From positions 248,001 to 312,000 of the forward strand of contig DIUR01000012.1 of assembly GCA_002428265.1 (NCBI GenBank): a stretch of DNA of 64,000 nt. The letters run 5' to 3'. Position 1 is the first letter of the stretch, and the number at the start of each line of letters is the position of its first letter. The notes beneath the pieces were generated by a model. It was not told where the DNA came from. It saw nothing but the letters and a program-made list of their open reading frames with translations, and searched no databases. The DNA comes from Bacteriovoracaceae bacterium UBA6153 (lineage in GTDB: Bacteria; Bdellovibrionota; Bacteriovoracia; Bacteriovoracales; Bacteriovoracaceae). The position numbers and the translations under genes were made by a program. This document shows positions 25,848 through 35,833 of this stretch, piece by piece.

Positions 25848-26245
25848 TTTACCTGCTTTAGCCAGTCGTTCATATTGTAGTAATTTGTTACACGTGAAAT
25901 TTTCCCTTCACTAATTTCAAAAAAGCACCCAACAGGAAGTTCATATTTCTGTCCGCGGGCCGGTGGAAGTCCTTCTGCCGTTGATTGATAAACACCGTGA
26001 CAAATAAACTCTGCAGAAGCACGCTTCCCTGTTGGCTCAGTCATGACGACAATATTATCCAAACGCTCATCATAAAACTCGTCCATCTCTTTCATGAAAT
26101 TAACGAAAGCATTTCTTCCTCTAGAACGGTCCCCTTGATTAGTGTCATGGATGACGTCGTCAGTAAGATAGCTCAACATTAAATCGAATTTTTTTTCATT
26201 GAAAGCTTTATAGTAGTCACGAATAATTTTCTCAGTCTTTTCCAT
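25844..26245 (-). CDS. SnoaL-like/NTF2-fold protein
   Basis: 133 residues with the NTF2/SnoaL polyketide-cyclase-like pattern: KIIRDYYKAFNEKKFDLMLSYLTDDVIHD, GRNAFVNFMKEM, and the KISRVTNYYNM C-terminal strand. Members bind or isomerise small ligands; role here unknown. Coupled to the nitrilase gene by a 4-base overlap and preceded by a GNAT gene 10 bases upstream, so three genes form an operon. Confidence 0.85.
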   Translation of the reverse strand: MEKTEKIIRDYYKAFNEKKFDLMLSYLTDDVIHDTNQGDRSRGRNAFVNFMKEMDEFYDERLDNIVVMTEPTGKRASAEFICHGVYQSTAEGLPPARGQKYELPVGCFFEISEGKISRVTNYYNMNDWLKQVK

Positions 26246-26254
26246 AAATACCCC

Positions 26255-26851
26255 TTAAATATTTTTTAACCAATAATTCATTTTTTTTGATGTTTCTTGT
26301 GTTTCGTTTATATCTGGCCATGAGAATGTGGTTGATAGTTCTGGAGCTGGAATGAATCCTCTGGACTTCCAAAACTCATCCAGTGGTCTATAATCCAAAG
26401 GTCTTAGTGGATGATCCACAGGTCTTTCAACTGAACAGAATGTTAGAATTTTAATGAAGCCTAAGGAGCGAGCGTAGTTTTCTCGCTCTTGCATAAATAT
26501 TTTTCCAAGCCCTAAACCGCGATACTCTGGTAATAAGATTGATTCACCAAAATAGATAACTTCATCTGTATTTAATCCAAAATCCTGTAGGGGCCTTTTA
26601 AAACTTTCTTCTTCATCGTTGGCCCACACAGCAGTGGTTGCACCAATTACCTTATCGCCATCCATTGCGACTAAAATGAAAGAATGGCGGGCCTTAAAGT
26701 AAGTCTCTAGATATTTTTTTTCATACTCAATATTGCCTTCATAGAGATAAGGAAACTCATGGAAAACTTTTATTCTTAAATTTGCGAGTTCATGAGCTAG
26801 AAACCTAGCTTCACTTCCTGAATATTTAAGAATATTAATATTTTTTGCCAT
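26255..26851 (-). CDS. GNAT family N-acetyltransferase
   Basis: 198 residues with a clear GNAT core: motif A ESILLPEYRGLGLGKIF (RGLGLG binds acetyl-CoA), preceded by VAMDGDKVIGATTAVW. Substrate unknown. First gene of the gnat-snoaL-nitrilase operon on the minus strand. Confidence 0.87.
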   Translation of the reverse strand: MAKNINILKYSGSEARFLAHELANLRIKVFHEFPYLYEGNIEYEKKYLETYFKARHSFILVAMDGDKVIGATTAVWANDEEESFKRPLQDFGLNTDEVIYFGESILLPEYRGLGLGKIFMQERENYARSLGFIKILTFCSVERPVDHPLRPLDYRPLDEFWKSRGFIPAPELSTTFSWPDINETQETSKKMNYWLKNI

Positions 26852-26904
26852 ACTAGTTCATTATTCATTATTTTTTTGAAAAATGAAATTATAGATCTTA
26901 GAGC

Positions 26905-27258
26905 TTAAGAATCTTTTCTAACGACTGAGCATTTCAAGTATACAGAACCATATCCGTCAATTTTGCATGAAATATCGTGACCATCGACTGGGTCATCTAA
27001 CAAGCGGATACTTTTAACTTTAGTTCCAGACTTTAGGGTGTCTCCACCAACTTTAAGGTCCTTCACAGTTCTCACGGTGTCTCCGGATTGAAGCTTTACA
27101 CCATTTGAATCTAGAAATTTTTCAACAACTTTTTCCTCAGCAACAACAGCTGTCTCAAGTGACCACTCGTGAGCACATTCAGGGCATACCCAAAGATTTT
27201 GATCCTGGTAACCATAAGGTGAATGACATTTAGGACATGCTTGGCTTTCTTCAGACAT
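26905..27258 (-). CDS. yjdM: PhnA/YjdM family zinc-ribbon protein
   Basis: 117 residues from ATG 27258, preceded by AAGGAA; an in-frame ATG at 27321 would add an unlikely N-terminus. The zinc ribbon CPKCHSPYGYQDQNLWVCPEC precedes a KOW-like beta domain (VKLQSGDTVRTVKDLKVGG) and the family tail DGYGSVYLK. Historically called alkylphosphonate utilisation PhnA, but no phosphonate genes are near and function is unsettled. Confidence 0.9.
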   Translation of the reverse strand: MSEESQACPKCHSPYGYQDQNLWVCPECAHEWSLETAVVAEEKVVEKFLDSNGVKLQSGDTVRTVKDLKVGGDTLKSGTKVKSIRLLDDPVDGHDISCKIDGYGSVYLKCSVVRKDS

Positions 27259-27363
27259 TGAGAGGTTTCCTTGAATTTTTTTTGAGCATATCTCTATATT
27301 CACTTTTTGTAAATATAACATAGATCAGTGAAAGACAGCTTTTATTGAAGGAAGTGCTCCTCA

Positions 27364-27789
27364 TTAATTCGGTGCAAACTTCGCCATAACTTCTGCTTCA
27401 GTCATTGTTTCTGTTTTATTCGAGAACTCATAACACGCAGGTTTAGCATCTATGTAGATCTGCGCTTTGAATTTGAAATCTGCTGTCTCTTTAAAAAGAC
27501 CAGCCGAGTAGAAATAAAGATTTGTATTTTTCAAGTGGTAAAAAAGATGAGTCCCACAGTTCTTGCAAAATGATCTTTCTGCCCATTCTGAAGAATTATA
27601 AGTTGAGATAGACTCTCTTCCTTCCACGTGAGCACTTTCTCCACTCTCAACAGTAAAAAGTGGACCACTCGTCCATTTTCGGCACATGCCACAGTGACAA
27701 GCGTTTAATACCTTTTCAGGTAAATTCATTTTAAGTTTTACTGCTTCACAAAGGCATGATCCATTAACCATAAAATTTTCAGAACTCAT
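27364..27789 (-). CDS. GFA (CENP-V/GFA domain) family protein
   Basis: 141 residues with the zinc-binding cysteine layout of the family: GSCLCEAVKL, CHCGMCRKW and CKNCGTHLFYH. Members were named after glutathione-dependent formaldehyde-activating enzyme; most have no proven reaction. Separated by 3 bases from the upstream membrane-protein gene, so probably co-transcribed. Confidence 0.9.
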   Translation of the reverse strand: MSSENFMVNGSCLCEAVKLKMNLPEKVLNACHCGMCRKWTSGPLFTVESGESAHVEGRESISTYNSSEWAERSFCKNCGTHLFYHLKNTNLYFYSAGLFKETADFKFKAQIYIDAKPACYEFSNKTETMTEAEVMAKFAPN

Positions 27790-27792
27790 TAT

Positions 27793-28227
27793 CTACTCCA
27801 GATTATTTTTCTTTTTTGTTTCTTTTTCTTCTGTTGTCTTGATTCCAATTCTTTCAAGATCTTCCATCACCGAACGCCCACCATCTCCATAACCATAGCC
27901 TATTGAACGCGGGGGCGGTGGAATAAGATCAGGCTCTCCGGCCGGCACTTTGGAAAAATCATTATGAAACTCGAGGTCTTCAAAGGCATCCTCTTCCACT
28001 TTTATGACTGGCTCGTTTGGCCTTTTCATTTTTTCTAATTTCTCAATTTGGCGATTGGAAACATTATTAAACCAGGCCAGGAGGGCCAGTGCGATTATGG
28101 TGAATGTAATTATTGTAAAAAAGTATTGAGCAAAACCGCCAAAGATGACTGTTGCTGCTATAAGCAAGACGGCGACCATTCCAGCAAGATAAACGTTCAG
28201 AACAGACCTCCATGCATCATGTTTCAC
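27793..28227 (-). CDS. Small membrane protein with proline-rich cytoplasmic tail, unknown
   Basis: 144 residues. Two adjacent hydrophobic helices (about residues 12-52) are followed by a charged linker and a tail with PPPPRSIGYGYGDGG. No family recognised. It starts the operon with the GFA gene. The tail may bind another protein; that is speculation. Confidence 0.6.
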   Translation of the reverse strand: MKHDAWRSVLNVYLAGMVAVLLIAATVIFGGFAQYFFTIITFTIIALALLAWFNNVSNRQIEKLEKMKRPNEPVIKVEEDAFEDLEFHNDFSKVPAGEPDLIPPPPRSIGYGYGDGGRSVMEDLERIGIKTTEEKETKKKNNLE

Positions 28228-28312
28228 TCAAGTATATTTTGAAATTTGTGGCTTATCAAAAGAATTAGTGTTTAATATTATAGTCCTAATTAAACCCTAT
28301 TTAAGAGTCCAA

Positions 28313-29509
28313 ATGAAAAGATTAATTATTAATATTATATTCGTATCTATGTTTTTAACTTCTTGCTCAACTCATAATGAAGTTCCAGTGATAACACCTG
28401 TTACGACGACTCCACCTCCCGAATTACCGGCCATTACCGAAACTGATGTGAATTTGGATCTGGAACTCCAAGATAAGCTCAAAGGAATTTGGAAAGATTA
28501 TTTTGTTGAAGAATTTAATGACACCCGTGCAGTCAATGTACTCGTGGTCACAAATAGACTTCTAAAAGGAAAAAGCTTTGGCTGCACTGATGATGTTTTT
28601 GGTGTTGAATCTGATACAAATTTTAGATTAGGGGCCTGCAGGGTCAATGTACCAAGAAACCATAGTACGGGTGAATTAAAATTCACAAAAAATCAGCGCG
28701 ATAGTTCAAACGATTTTTTCAAAATCATTGGACAAAAAGAACTCAATCTTACAACTGTTGTTGATTATTTAAAAAAATCAAAACGCTCACCACTTATTTT
28801 TGTTCATGGTTTTAATGTTAAACATGAAGAAGCAGTTTTAAGAGCTTCTCAACTTGCCTATGATTTAAAATATCAAGGGCCTGTCGTTTTATTTTCATGG
28901 CCAGCTGGAGCAGGTGCGGGATTTTTAGATAATAAACTGATCAATAGAACCTATGAAGCGAATTTAAAAACAGCTGCGCTTTCAATTCAAACATTCAAGT
29001 TTTTTATTTCTAAGTTGATCGAGAGTAAAGTTATTCCAAATATTGTCGTTCACTCTATGGGACATCAAGTTGTGCTTCCTGCCCTATTTGAATTAGGAAA
29101 AGCAAGAACACTTCAGCCTGGAGATACAAATTATCAGATGCCTCTTGGTGAAATTATTTTGAATGCACCTGATTTTGATTCAGAATTATTTACCACAAAT
29201 GTTGAGATGATCAAAAACTTAAGCCGTCGTGTAACTCTTTATTGCTCTTATACGGACAAGGCGATGTTTGCTTCAGAATCAATGAATAGTTCAAAGCGCC
29301 TTGGTGGCTGCACTTACATGGAAGGTGTGGACTCAATCAACGTGAGCCTTCTTGATAATTCAACATTTGGATTAAATCATGGCTACTATGCCTCTAGACC
29401 AATTCTTTCCGATGTTTTTCAGGTTCTTCTTGGAATCGAAGCTGACAGAAGAGTTTTCATTAGAAAAAGTGACCCAAACAGTACTGAGAAGTATTACTTA
29501 AGACAGTAA
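28313..29509 (+). CDS. DUF900-type alpha/beta hydrolase lipoprotein
   Basis: 398 residues from ATG 28313, which yields a good lipoprotein signal (FLTSC). The hydrolase domain has LIFVHGFNVKHEEA, VLFSWPAGAG and the nucleophile HSMGHQV, all typical of DUF900 (COG4782) proteins. An Asp-containing NAPDFDSELF and His (NHGYYAS) complete a likely triad. Anchored outside the cytoplasm, it may hydrolyse esters or lipids. An upstream in-frame ATG (28268) gives a poor signal peptide. Confidence 0.82.
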   Translation: MKRLIINIIFVSMFLTSCSTHNEVPVITPVTTTPPPELPAITETDVNLDLELQDKLKGIWKDYFVEEFNDTRAVNVLVVTNRLLKGKSFGCTDDVFGVESDTNFRLGACRVNVPRNHSTGELKFTKNQRDSSNDFFKIIGQKELNLTTVVDYLKKSKRSPLIFVHGFNVKHEEAVLRASQLAYDLKYQGPVVLFSWPAGAGAGFLDNKLINRTYEANLKTAALSIQTFKFFISKLIESKVIPNIVVHSMGHQVVLPALFELGKARTLQPGDTNYQMPLGEIILNAPDFDSELFTTNVEMIKNLSRRVTLYCSYTDKAMFASESMNSSKRLGGCTYMEGVDSINVSLLDNSTFGLNHGYYASRPILSDVFQVLLGIEADRRVFIRKSDPNSTEKYYLRQ

Positions 29510-29510
29510 C

Positions 29511-29726
29511 CTACTCCTCAGCATCCCTAATCATTTCAACGACAGTCGCAATTGTCGATGCATCGACTCGTGCCTGCTTCATAAGCTTTACGGCCAGTTC
29601 AATATCGTCGGAATCAATAGCTTCAAAAAAATCATCAACTAAATCGACTTCAGCAAGTTGTTCTAAAACTAATGTTCCTTCAAAATCACTTTCTTCCATA
29701 ATTTCCTCTAAATTCGCACAAAACAT
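29511..29726 (-). CDS. Small acidic protein, unknown
   Basis: 71 residues, strongly acidic and helical (about 20 Asp/Glu), including an EIMEES start and VVEMIRDAEE end. No family recognised. Divergent from truA with a 34-base gap, convergent with the DUF900 gene. Short length makes it less certain, though codon use matches neighbours. Confidence 0.5.
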   Translation of the reverse strand: MFCANLEEIMEESDFEGTLVLEQLAEVDLVDDFFEAIDSDDIELAVKLMKQARVDASTIATVVEMIRDAEE

Positions 29727-29760
29727 ATCGTAACTAATTCAAATAAATTATAATTTTAAA

Positions 29761-30552
29761 ATGCACTATTACAAATGCAAAATTCAATACGACGGCACGA
29801 GTTACGCTGGTTTCCAATGGCAAACAGGAATTGTGACGGTTCAAGGTGACATAAATAATGCTCTTACAAAAATTTTGCCTGGAAAGGTCTCAACTGTTGC
29901 CGCTTCACGAACTGATACGGGTGTACATGCCCTAGACCAAACTTTAAAGATTACTTGCGAAAAAATCATTGAGGAATGCTCATTCCTGGAACTCTTTAAT
30001 AAAACCCTTCCAGATCAAATTAGATGTAAAAGTATTCAAGAATGCGACGGGCTTTTTAGGCCATCGGCCGAAGCTCGCTCAAAAGAGTATCGATACTTTT
30101 TCACTAACAAGAAAAAAATCAATCCAGAGGAACATCGCTTTATTGCCAATATTTCTAATGAACTCAATATTGAAAAAATGCAAATGTGTATTCAGGCCTT
30201 ATTAGGTGAGCATAATTTTTGTAACTTCTATTCTCATGGAAGTAATGTAAAAAGCACCATCAGACATATTACTGCTTGTGAGTTAAATCTCACTAATCCT
30301 CAAGATATTTTTTCAGACGGCGATTTATTTCAAATTCCATCTTCACTGATATGTTGTTATCAACTTAGAGTTGAGTCCAAAGGATTTTTAAAACAAATGA
30401 TCAGGCACATTGTGAGCGCACTATGGATGGTTGGTAGTGAAAAAATCACAGTAGAAGAATTTATAAATTTACTAAACAGTCCCAAGTCTGAAAAACAGCT
30501 CTGGAAAGTTGCTCCTGCGAATGGACTATTTCTTTATAAAGTTAGCTTCTAA
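29761..30552 (+). CDS. truA: tRNA pseudouridine(38-40) synthase
   Basis: 263 residues. The catalytic aspartate is Asp52 in ASRTDTGVHA; other family blocks are IQYDGTSYAGFQWQ, RSKEYRYFF, GEHNFCNF and RHIVSAL. Isomerises uridines 38-40 in tRNA anticodon arms. Its end overlaps the ClC gene by 11 bases, convergently. Confidence 0.96.
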   Translation: MHYYKCKIQYDGTSYAGFQWQTGIVTVQGDINNALTKILPGKVSTVAASRTDTGVHALDQTLKITCEKIIEECSFLELFNKTLPDQIRCKSIQECDGLFRPSAEARSKEYRYFFTNKKKINPEEHRFIANISNELNIEKMQMCIQALLGEHNFCNFYSHGSNVKSTIRHITACELNLTNPQDIFSDGDLFQIPSSLICCYQLRVESKGFLKQMIRHIVSALWMVGSEKITVEEFINLLNSPKSEKQLWKVAPANGLFLYKVSF

Positions 30553-31870
30553 CTGAATAATAATCTTTAGGCACATGAATCCCTCTTCTGGAGATTTTCT
30601 CAGTCATAATCGTTTCTTTCAAAAAGAATAAAGAAAATAAAAATGCGGCGCTATTTCCTAACAGAAGTGGCGCTATTCCAAAATGAGCACCGGTTACTTC
30701 CAATGCAAAAACGCTCGAAGTTAAAATCGCTCTGGTGGCTCCAGAGAACATTGAAGACATGCATACCAATGCTGTGACTTGAGCGGTAATTCCAATTTCT
30801 GGAAAAAAGTGCATACCAACATAACTTAAAATAATTCCAAGAGAGCTTCCAAAGGTTAATAAAGGAGCAAGTGTTCCACCAGAAGTTCCACTGCCTAATG
30901 AAATAGACCAAGACAAAAATTTTAAAACTAAAAGAGTGATAGCTGGAACTAAAAGCATATTACCTTGAAGAGCTGTAATAATATTACTGTAACCAACTCC
31001 TAAAGTGCGCGGCTCAAAATAGCCAATGACTCCAACGGCGGCACCACCAATCATCGGCCACCACATCCAATGAATGGGTAAATGTTCAAATTTATCTTCT
31101 ATATAAAAAACAATCTTTGAAACGACACAGGCCACCGCGCCCGAAATAGCTCCGCATGCGAAGTAAAAAAGAGAATTTAAACTATTTATTGATTCCTGAA
31201 TTTGCCCGATGGGAAATTCGGCTTCCGTGTGTCCTGTTGCCAATCGAATTGAGTAAGCAGTTGAGACAGCAATAATGACCGGGATAAATGATGTTCCACT
31301 AAACTCAAATAATAAAAGCTCGATGCAAATAAAAACCGCCGCCATCGGTGTCCCAAAAATGGCAGTCATCCCTGCTGCTGCACCGGTCGCGAGCAAAATC
31401 TTCCTTTCATATTCTGAAAAATAAAAATGCCTTCCTATCCATGATCCTACGGAACTCCCCGTTGCGATAATAGGTCCCTCTGCTCCAAAGGGTCCACCTG
31501 AACCAATAGCAATGGCCGCAGATAGCGGTTTTAAAAAAGTCATACGTCTGGGAATTTTACTTTCTTTAGTAAGAATATTTTCCATGACCTCCGGAATACC
31601 GTGTCCTCTGATGGCCTGACTTCCAAACCTGGCCATCAGGCCCACAATTAATCCTCCCAGCACCGGAACAAGTATATAGACAGGAGAAAAATGATGATTT
31701 ACTAACTCAACTGATTTCAAAGAAAGCTCATGAAACCAAAAAAGATTGGTGAAAAATGCAATAGACAATAATAAGATTTTAGCAATGACGGTAGCAGAAG
31801 CCCCTATTAAAACTGCCAATAAACATATGACAGAAATTCTTTTGCGATCTAGTTCATTTTTTTTATACAT
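30542..31870 (-). CDS. ClC family chloride channel/antiporter
   Basis: 442 residues from ATG 31870 (AGAGGA 6 bases before), ~12 membrane helices. Filter motifs: GSGGPFGAEGPII, whose Glu corresponds to the gating glutamate of H+/Cl- exchangers, and SGGTLAPLLTFGSSLG for the GxFxP loop (with Leu in place of Phe). No cytoplasmic CBS domains. Could be an antiporter for acid or halide stress; ion specificity cannot be read. Confidence 0.93.
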   Translation of the reverse strand: MYKKNELDRKRISVICLLAVLIGASATVIAKILLLSIAFFTNLFWFHELSLKSVELVNHHFSPVYILVPVLGGLIVGLMARFGSQAIRGHGIPEVMENILTKESKIPRRMTFLKPLSAAIAIGSGGPFGAEGPIIATGSSVGSWIGRHFYFSEYERKILLATGAAAGMTAIFGTPMAAVFICIELLLFEFSGTSFIPVIIAVSTAYSIRLATGHTEAEFPIGQIQESINSLNSLFYFACGAISGAVACVVSKIVFYIEDKFEHLPIHWMWWPMIGGAAVGVIGYFEPRTLGVGYSNIITALQGNMLLVPAITLLVLKFLSWSISLGSGTSGGTLAPLLTFGSSLGIILSYVGMHFFPEIGITAQVTALVCMSSMFSGATRAILTSSVFALEVTGAHFGIAPLLLGNSAAFLFSLFFLKETIMTEKISRRGIHVPKDYYSVRS

Positions 31871-31943
31871 CGTTAATCCTCTTTTTAGAGAATCTAGACG
31901 CATTTAAAATTTAGTACAATGGGTTCTGCATCGAAACGGTGCA

Positions 31944-34280
31944 TTAAAGAACATGCTTCAATAAAAAAATCGGCTTTGCATTTTTAGGATCAATCGCCCA
32001 ATGATGGCGAGGATAATCTCTTTTAAGTTCACCATAAAGCTCTTTATAGGCCTTATCCCAAAAGCTTGAAAGATCTGTCGTCACCTGCAATGCTCTCTTG
32101 TGAGGGCCCAAGAGATGAATCTTAATTTTTTCTTTTCCTTTTAAGATAACTGGAACAGTGTGAAGCCCATAAAAATCTTGAATGTAAGACTCGCAATGAA
32201 CTCCATTACTAGCATCGTAATGAATTTCTACTTTTCTTTTATCATGAAGCTGAAGGAATAATGGCAAATCACTTTCAAGATTAAATACCAAATCGGAATT
32301 AAGAAAATTAAAAACTTCTTCTACGTAAGTGTTTAAGATAATTTCCAAGTTGTAATTTGAATCATTAAGAAGATAACCAACTTGTCCTTTAAACCATACC
32401 TCAAATGGAAAATCTGCAATGCTCTTTTCTGAGTATTGTTCAAATATCTCCAGACGCCTGTAGGTATTGCTGTCCATTTTCTTAATAAAAACTGTTGATA
32501 ATTTCTTAGCTGCAAATTCGATCGCCACGCTTGAGAGCTCTTGAGTGGCAACTTTTTCTTTTGATAGAACAATCGCTCCAATTCTATTTACCCTTTCAAC
32601 ACTCATTTTAAATGTTTCAGTATTAAAATCAATTTGCTCATTTTCTTCTATCGGAAAAGATGGAAGGTCATACAACCATTCCTCTTCTATGGGGAGCATT
32701 CTTGTTACTTGATTGCGGTTATCCAGATCGAGAATAATCCATAAATCATGGGTTGGAATAATCTCATCGTTAATCTTTGGCGAGATTGTATACACTTCAC
32801 CATTTTGGTGAATAAGCTGCTGCCCTTTAAGTTTCGCGATTTGATCTATGTATCCATAAAGAATAATTTTTTCTAAATCAATATCACTGCCAGAAGCATT
32901 GTATTTGAAAAAGTTCTTTACCATGGATTTAAATCGCGCGGGAGATTTTGGCTCTATTAACCCTGCCATATAGGAAGTGACATTATTAAAAGTCTGCTCA
33001 CTACCTTTGGCCGCTTCATCCATGATTTTTGAAACTCTAGGATGAAAGGGAAATTTGGATAATCTTTTTGCAATCAGAGTCGGCCTTCCATTTTCAAAGA
33101 GGCCTATCTGCTCAAGATAATTTTTGGATTTTTGAATTTCAGATTCTGCAAGTTTTGATAAAAAATGAAAATCTTCAATGGGTGCATTAAAAATTTCGGC
33201 CGTAGAAATCATCAACTCACTTAAATCGACTCTGTTGATTTCAGGATTATCAAACATATCTCTACTTTTATAATCAAACTCTGAATAAAGCCTGTAAGCA
33301 ATACCATCATCTTCGCGGGTTGACCTGTTTGCCCTTTGAATAGCAGATGACTGGCTGATTTTTTTCATTTCAACAACAGGAAGTCTCGTCACAGGATTGA
33401 GTCTGTTAATTTTATGAAGTCCAGAGTCTATAACAGTTCTGACTCCAGGAATAGTGACAGAACTCTCGGCAATATTTGTCGATAAAATAATTTTCTTATT
33501 GTTTAAGTTTTCAAAACTATCATCAATAACGAGACCTGCAACTTCTCCATGTAGAATAATAACTTCATGATCAAAGTTATTCTTTACTATTTCTTCACAC
33601 TTTTTAATTTCAAACATTCCCGGAAGAAATACCAGTGTATGTCCAATCCTTCCCTCACTCTCCATTAATGCATTATAAACTTTTCTTTCAACTGAATCTT
33701 TTAAAACGAGTGTATCATTGGGAAGATAATTTATTTTTAACTGATGGTTTGATTCATTAACTTCAATTGTCCGAGCTTTGTCTTTCATAAGAGTATCAAG
33801 CTCTGAAAGATTAATAGTCGCCGACATAATGATGACTTTAAGATTTGTATTTTTTTCCTTAATTTTTAATAGATAACTTAAAGCGACGTCAGTGTAATAA
33901 TGCCTTTCATGAAATTCATCTAGAATGACAACATCGCAATCACTGAGTTCAGGATCAGAGGCCAGGATTCTTAAAAAGGTTCCTTCAGTTAAAAAAATGA
34001 TTTGAGTTTTATCAGTTGCCATTTTTTCGTATTTAAAAATATGTCCAACAGACTGTCCGGGAGACTCTCCAATATTTTTTGCAACATAACCAGAGGCCAG
34101 CTTTGCAGCAAGTTTTCGAGGCTCAAGAATGTAAATTTTCTTTTGAAACTTTTCTCTAAGAAAGAGTGGAACTCTAGTCGTTTTACCAGAACCTGGAGTA
34201 GATTTAATAATAAGAAAATCCACTACATCTAAGGCCTGTAGAATTTCTTTTTTTACTGAATCAATAGGAAAGGTATGCAT
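31944..34280 (-). CDS. hrpB: ATP-dependent RNA helicase HrpB
   Basis: 778 residues: P-loop TPGSGKTTRVP (Lys33), DEFHERH (the HrpB form of DEAH), SAT motif ATINLSEL, the helicase C-domain (TNIAESSVTIPGV, QRANRSTR) and the HrpB_C tail ending in KRDYPRHHWA. Slightly shorter than the usual ~820. Its physiological role is poorly known in most bacteria. Confidence 0.94.
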   Translation of the reverse strand: MHTFPIDSVKKEILQALDVVDFLIIKSTPGSGKTTRVPLFLREKFQKKIYILEPRKLAAKLASGYVAKNIGESPGQSVGHIFKYEKMATDKTQIIFLTEGTFLRILASDPELSDCDVVILDEFHERHYYTDVALSYLLKIKEKNTNLKVIIMSATINLSELDTLMKDKARTIEVNESNHQLKINYLPNDTLVLKDSVERKVYNALMESEGRIGHTLVFLPGMFEIKKCEEIVKNNFDHEVIILHGEVAGLVIDDSFENLNNKKIILSTNIAESSVTIPGVRTVIDSGLHKINRLNPVTRLPVVEMKKISQSSAIQRANRSTREDDGIAYRLYSEFDYKSRDMFDNPEINRVDLSELMISTAEIFNAPIEDFHFLSKLAESEIQKSKNYLEQIGLFENGRPTLIAKRLSKFPFHPRVSKIMDEAAKGSEQTFNNVTSYMAGLIEPKSPARFKSMVKNFFKYNASGSDIDLEKIILYGYIDQIAKLKGQQLIHQNGEVYTISPKINDEIIPTHDLWIILDLDNRNQVTRMLPIEEEWLYDLPSFPIEENEQIDFNTETFKMSVERVNRIGAIVLSKEKVATQELSSVAIEFAAKKLSTVFIKKMDSNTYRRLEIFEQYSEKSIADFPFEVWFKGQVGYLLNDSNYNLEIILNTYVEEVFNFLNSDLVFNLESDLPLFLQLHDKRKVEIHYDASNGVHCESYIQDFYGLHTVPVILKGKEKIKIHLLGPHKRALQVTTDLSSFWDKAYKELYGELKRDYPRHHWAIDPKNAKPIFLLKHVL

Positions 34281-34392
34281 GATGTTACGTTTTACAAAGC
34301 TTACAGTACCTTAGTCAAGGTAAAGATCAATTGTTTTGGACAACCGCATATTTTTGTTTTCATTTACCTCTTCGCTGGTATATTTCTTAAGT

Positions 34393-34965
34393 ATGAAAAA
34401 ATTTATTTTAATATTCGCATCAATTTTTTCCTCTCTAACTTATTCATATGAATCAGTAGATCACGGACGTCCTGCCATTAATGGAAGTTCTAAAAATGTA
34501 AATTGCCCTATTCAAATCGTTCCAGGCAAAAGCCTTGGTCCTCTTTTTTTAGGTCAAACAACAAAACAAATTGAAGCTCTAAAAATGGATATTAAATCTG
34601 TTTTAAGATCAGAATCATTCTTAATTGTTGGAAGATACTCTGTTGCTCTCTCTGATAAAAATACCGTTGTTATGATTGAAGCAGATCTGGGCGCACTTCC
34701 TGATTGTGTATTTTACGGTAAGAAAAAAATTAGCAAAACGATGACTCCTAAAGAAATCAGTTTAAACTTCATTAACTGCAAAAAAGAAATTGCGATCATT
34801 GGCGGCAACACGACAATCTGTGATGGAGTGGCCATTGCTATCGGTGGTTGGGCCGGAATGCAAAAGACTCCTAGTATTAATATTACTTCTACAATAGCTC
34901 CTACACTTCAAGATGCTCCTCCTAATCCTGTGCCTCAAATTGGCCCGGGCCCTCTGACGAAATAA
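34393..34965 (+). CDS. Secreted protein of unknown function
   Basis: 190 residues from ATG 34393 with a Sec signal (FILIFASIFSSLTYS). The mature domain holds four cysteines (CPIQIVPG, DCVFYG, INCKK, TICDG) and ends in a proline-rich tail (PPNPVPQIGPGPL). No family recognised. Divergent from hrpB by about 110 bases. Confidence 0.6.
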   Translation: MKKFILIFASIFSSLTYSYESVDHGRPAINGSSKNVNCPIQIVPGKSLGPLFLGQTTKQIEALKMDIKSVLRSESFLIVGRYSVALSDKNTVVMIEADLGALPDCVFYGKKKISKTMTPKEISLNFINCKKEIAIIGGNTTICDGVAIAIGGWAGMQKTPSINITSTIAPTLQDAPPNPVPQIGPGPLTK

Positions 34966-35017
34966 CTAAAAATACTATACATTTGTCATCGGTACTTAGC
35001 GGGTCTAGAATGCGTAT

Positions 35018-35833
35018 ATGGAATCAATCTTATTATTTTTCATTTCAATTTTTGGCGGTTTTCTCGGTGCTTTACTAGGTCTCGGTGGCGGGATTATTAT
35101 CGTACCTGTTTTGACTCTGTTTCTCGGTGTGGATATTCGTTATGCGATCTCTGCAAGTCTGATTGCCATTGTGGCGACTTCATCTGGTGCTGCTGCAAGC
35201 TTTCTCAAGGACAGATTAACCAATCTAAGACTAGCTGTGCTTCTTGAAGTTGGAACTGTCTGTGGAGCAATCGTAGGCTTTTTGGTTGCGAAAAATATTA
35301 ACTCTGACTATCTCTACGTACTCTTTGGATTCTTTCTAATGTTTTCTGCGATGATGATGTTAAAGAAAAAAGAAGATCATAGAGCAACAGTCGATCACCC
35401 TTGGTCTGAGAAATTAAAACTTGCTGGTAAATACACTGAAAAAAATGGTGAACTCGTTCATTATAAAATTGCAAAAGTTCCATTGGGATTATTTCTAATG
35501 TTTTTTGCAGGGATTCTCTCGGCCCTTTTAGGTATTGGTAGTGGAATTTTTAAAGTAATGGCGATGGACGGGGCAATGAAAATTCCCATGAAGGTTTCAT
35601 CTGCAACTTCTAATTTCATGATTGGAGTTACAGCGACAGCAAGTGCAGGGGCCTACTTTCTTCGCGGTGATATCAGACCAGAAATTGCTTGTCCCGTCTC
35701 AGTTGGAATCATTGCAGGGTCATGGATAGGTGCCAGACTTATGCCGAAACTTCCGGCCATTCTTATAAGAAAAATCTTTGTAGGCGTATTATCAATCGTG
35801 GCCATTCAAATGCTAGTGAAAGGATTTAACTAA
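35018..35833 (+). CDS. TauE/SafE family anion exporter
   Basis: 271 residues, eight membrane helices in two repeats, each opening with the family motif: GALLGLGGGIIIVPVL and SALLGIGSGIFKVMAM. Members move sulfonates, sulfite or related anions; the substrate here is unknown. Its stop overlaps the start of a DUF1634 gene by one base (TAATG), a frequent partner of TauE proteins. Confidence 0.9.
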   Translation: MESILLFFISIFGGFLGALLGLGGGIIIVPVLTLFLGVDIRYAISASLIAIVATSSGAAASFLKDRLTNLRLAVLLEVGTVCGAIVGFLVAKNINSDYLYVLFGFFLMFSAMMMLKKKEDHRATVDHPWSEKLKLAGKYTEKNGELVHYKIAKVPLGLFLMFFAGILSALLGIGSGIFKVMAMDGAMKIPMKVSSATSNFMIGVTATASAGAYFLRGDIRPEIACPVSVGIIAGSWIGARLMPKLPAILIRKIFVGVLSIVAIQMLVKGFN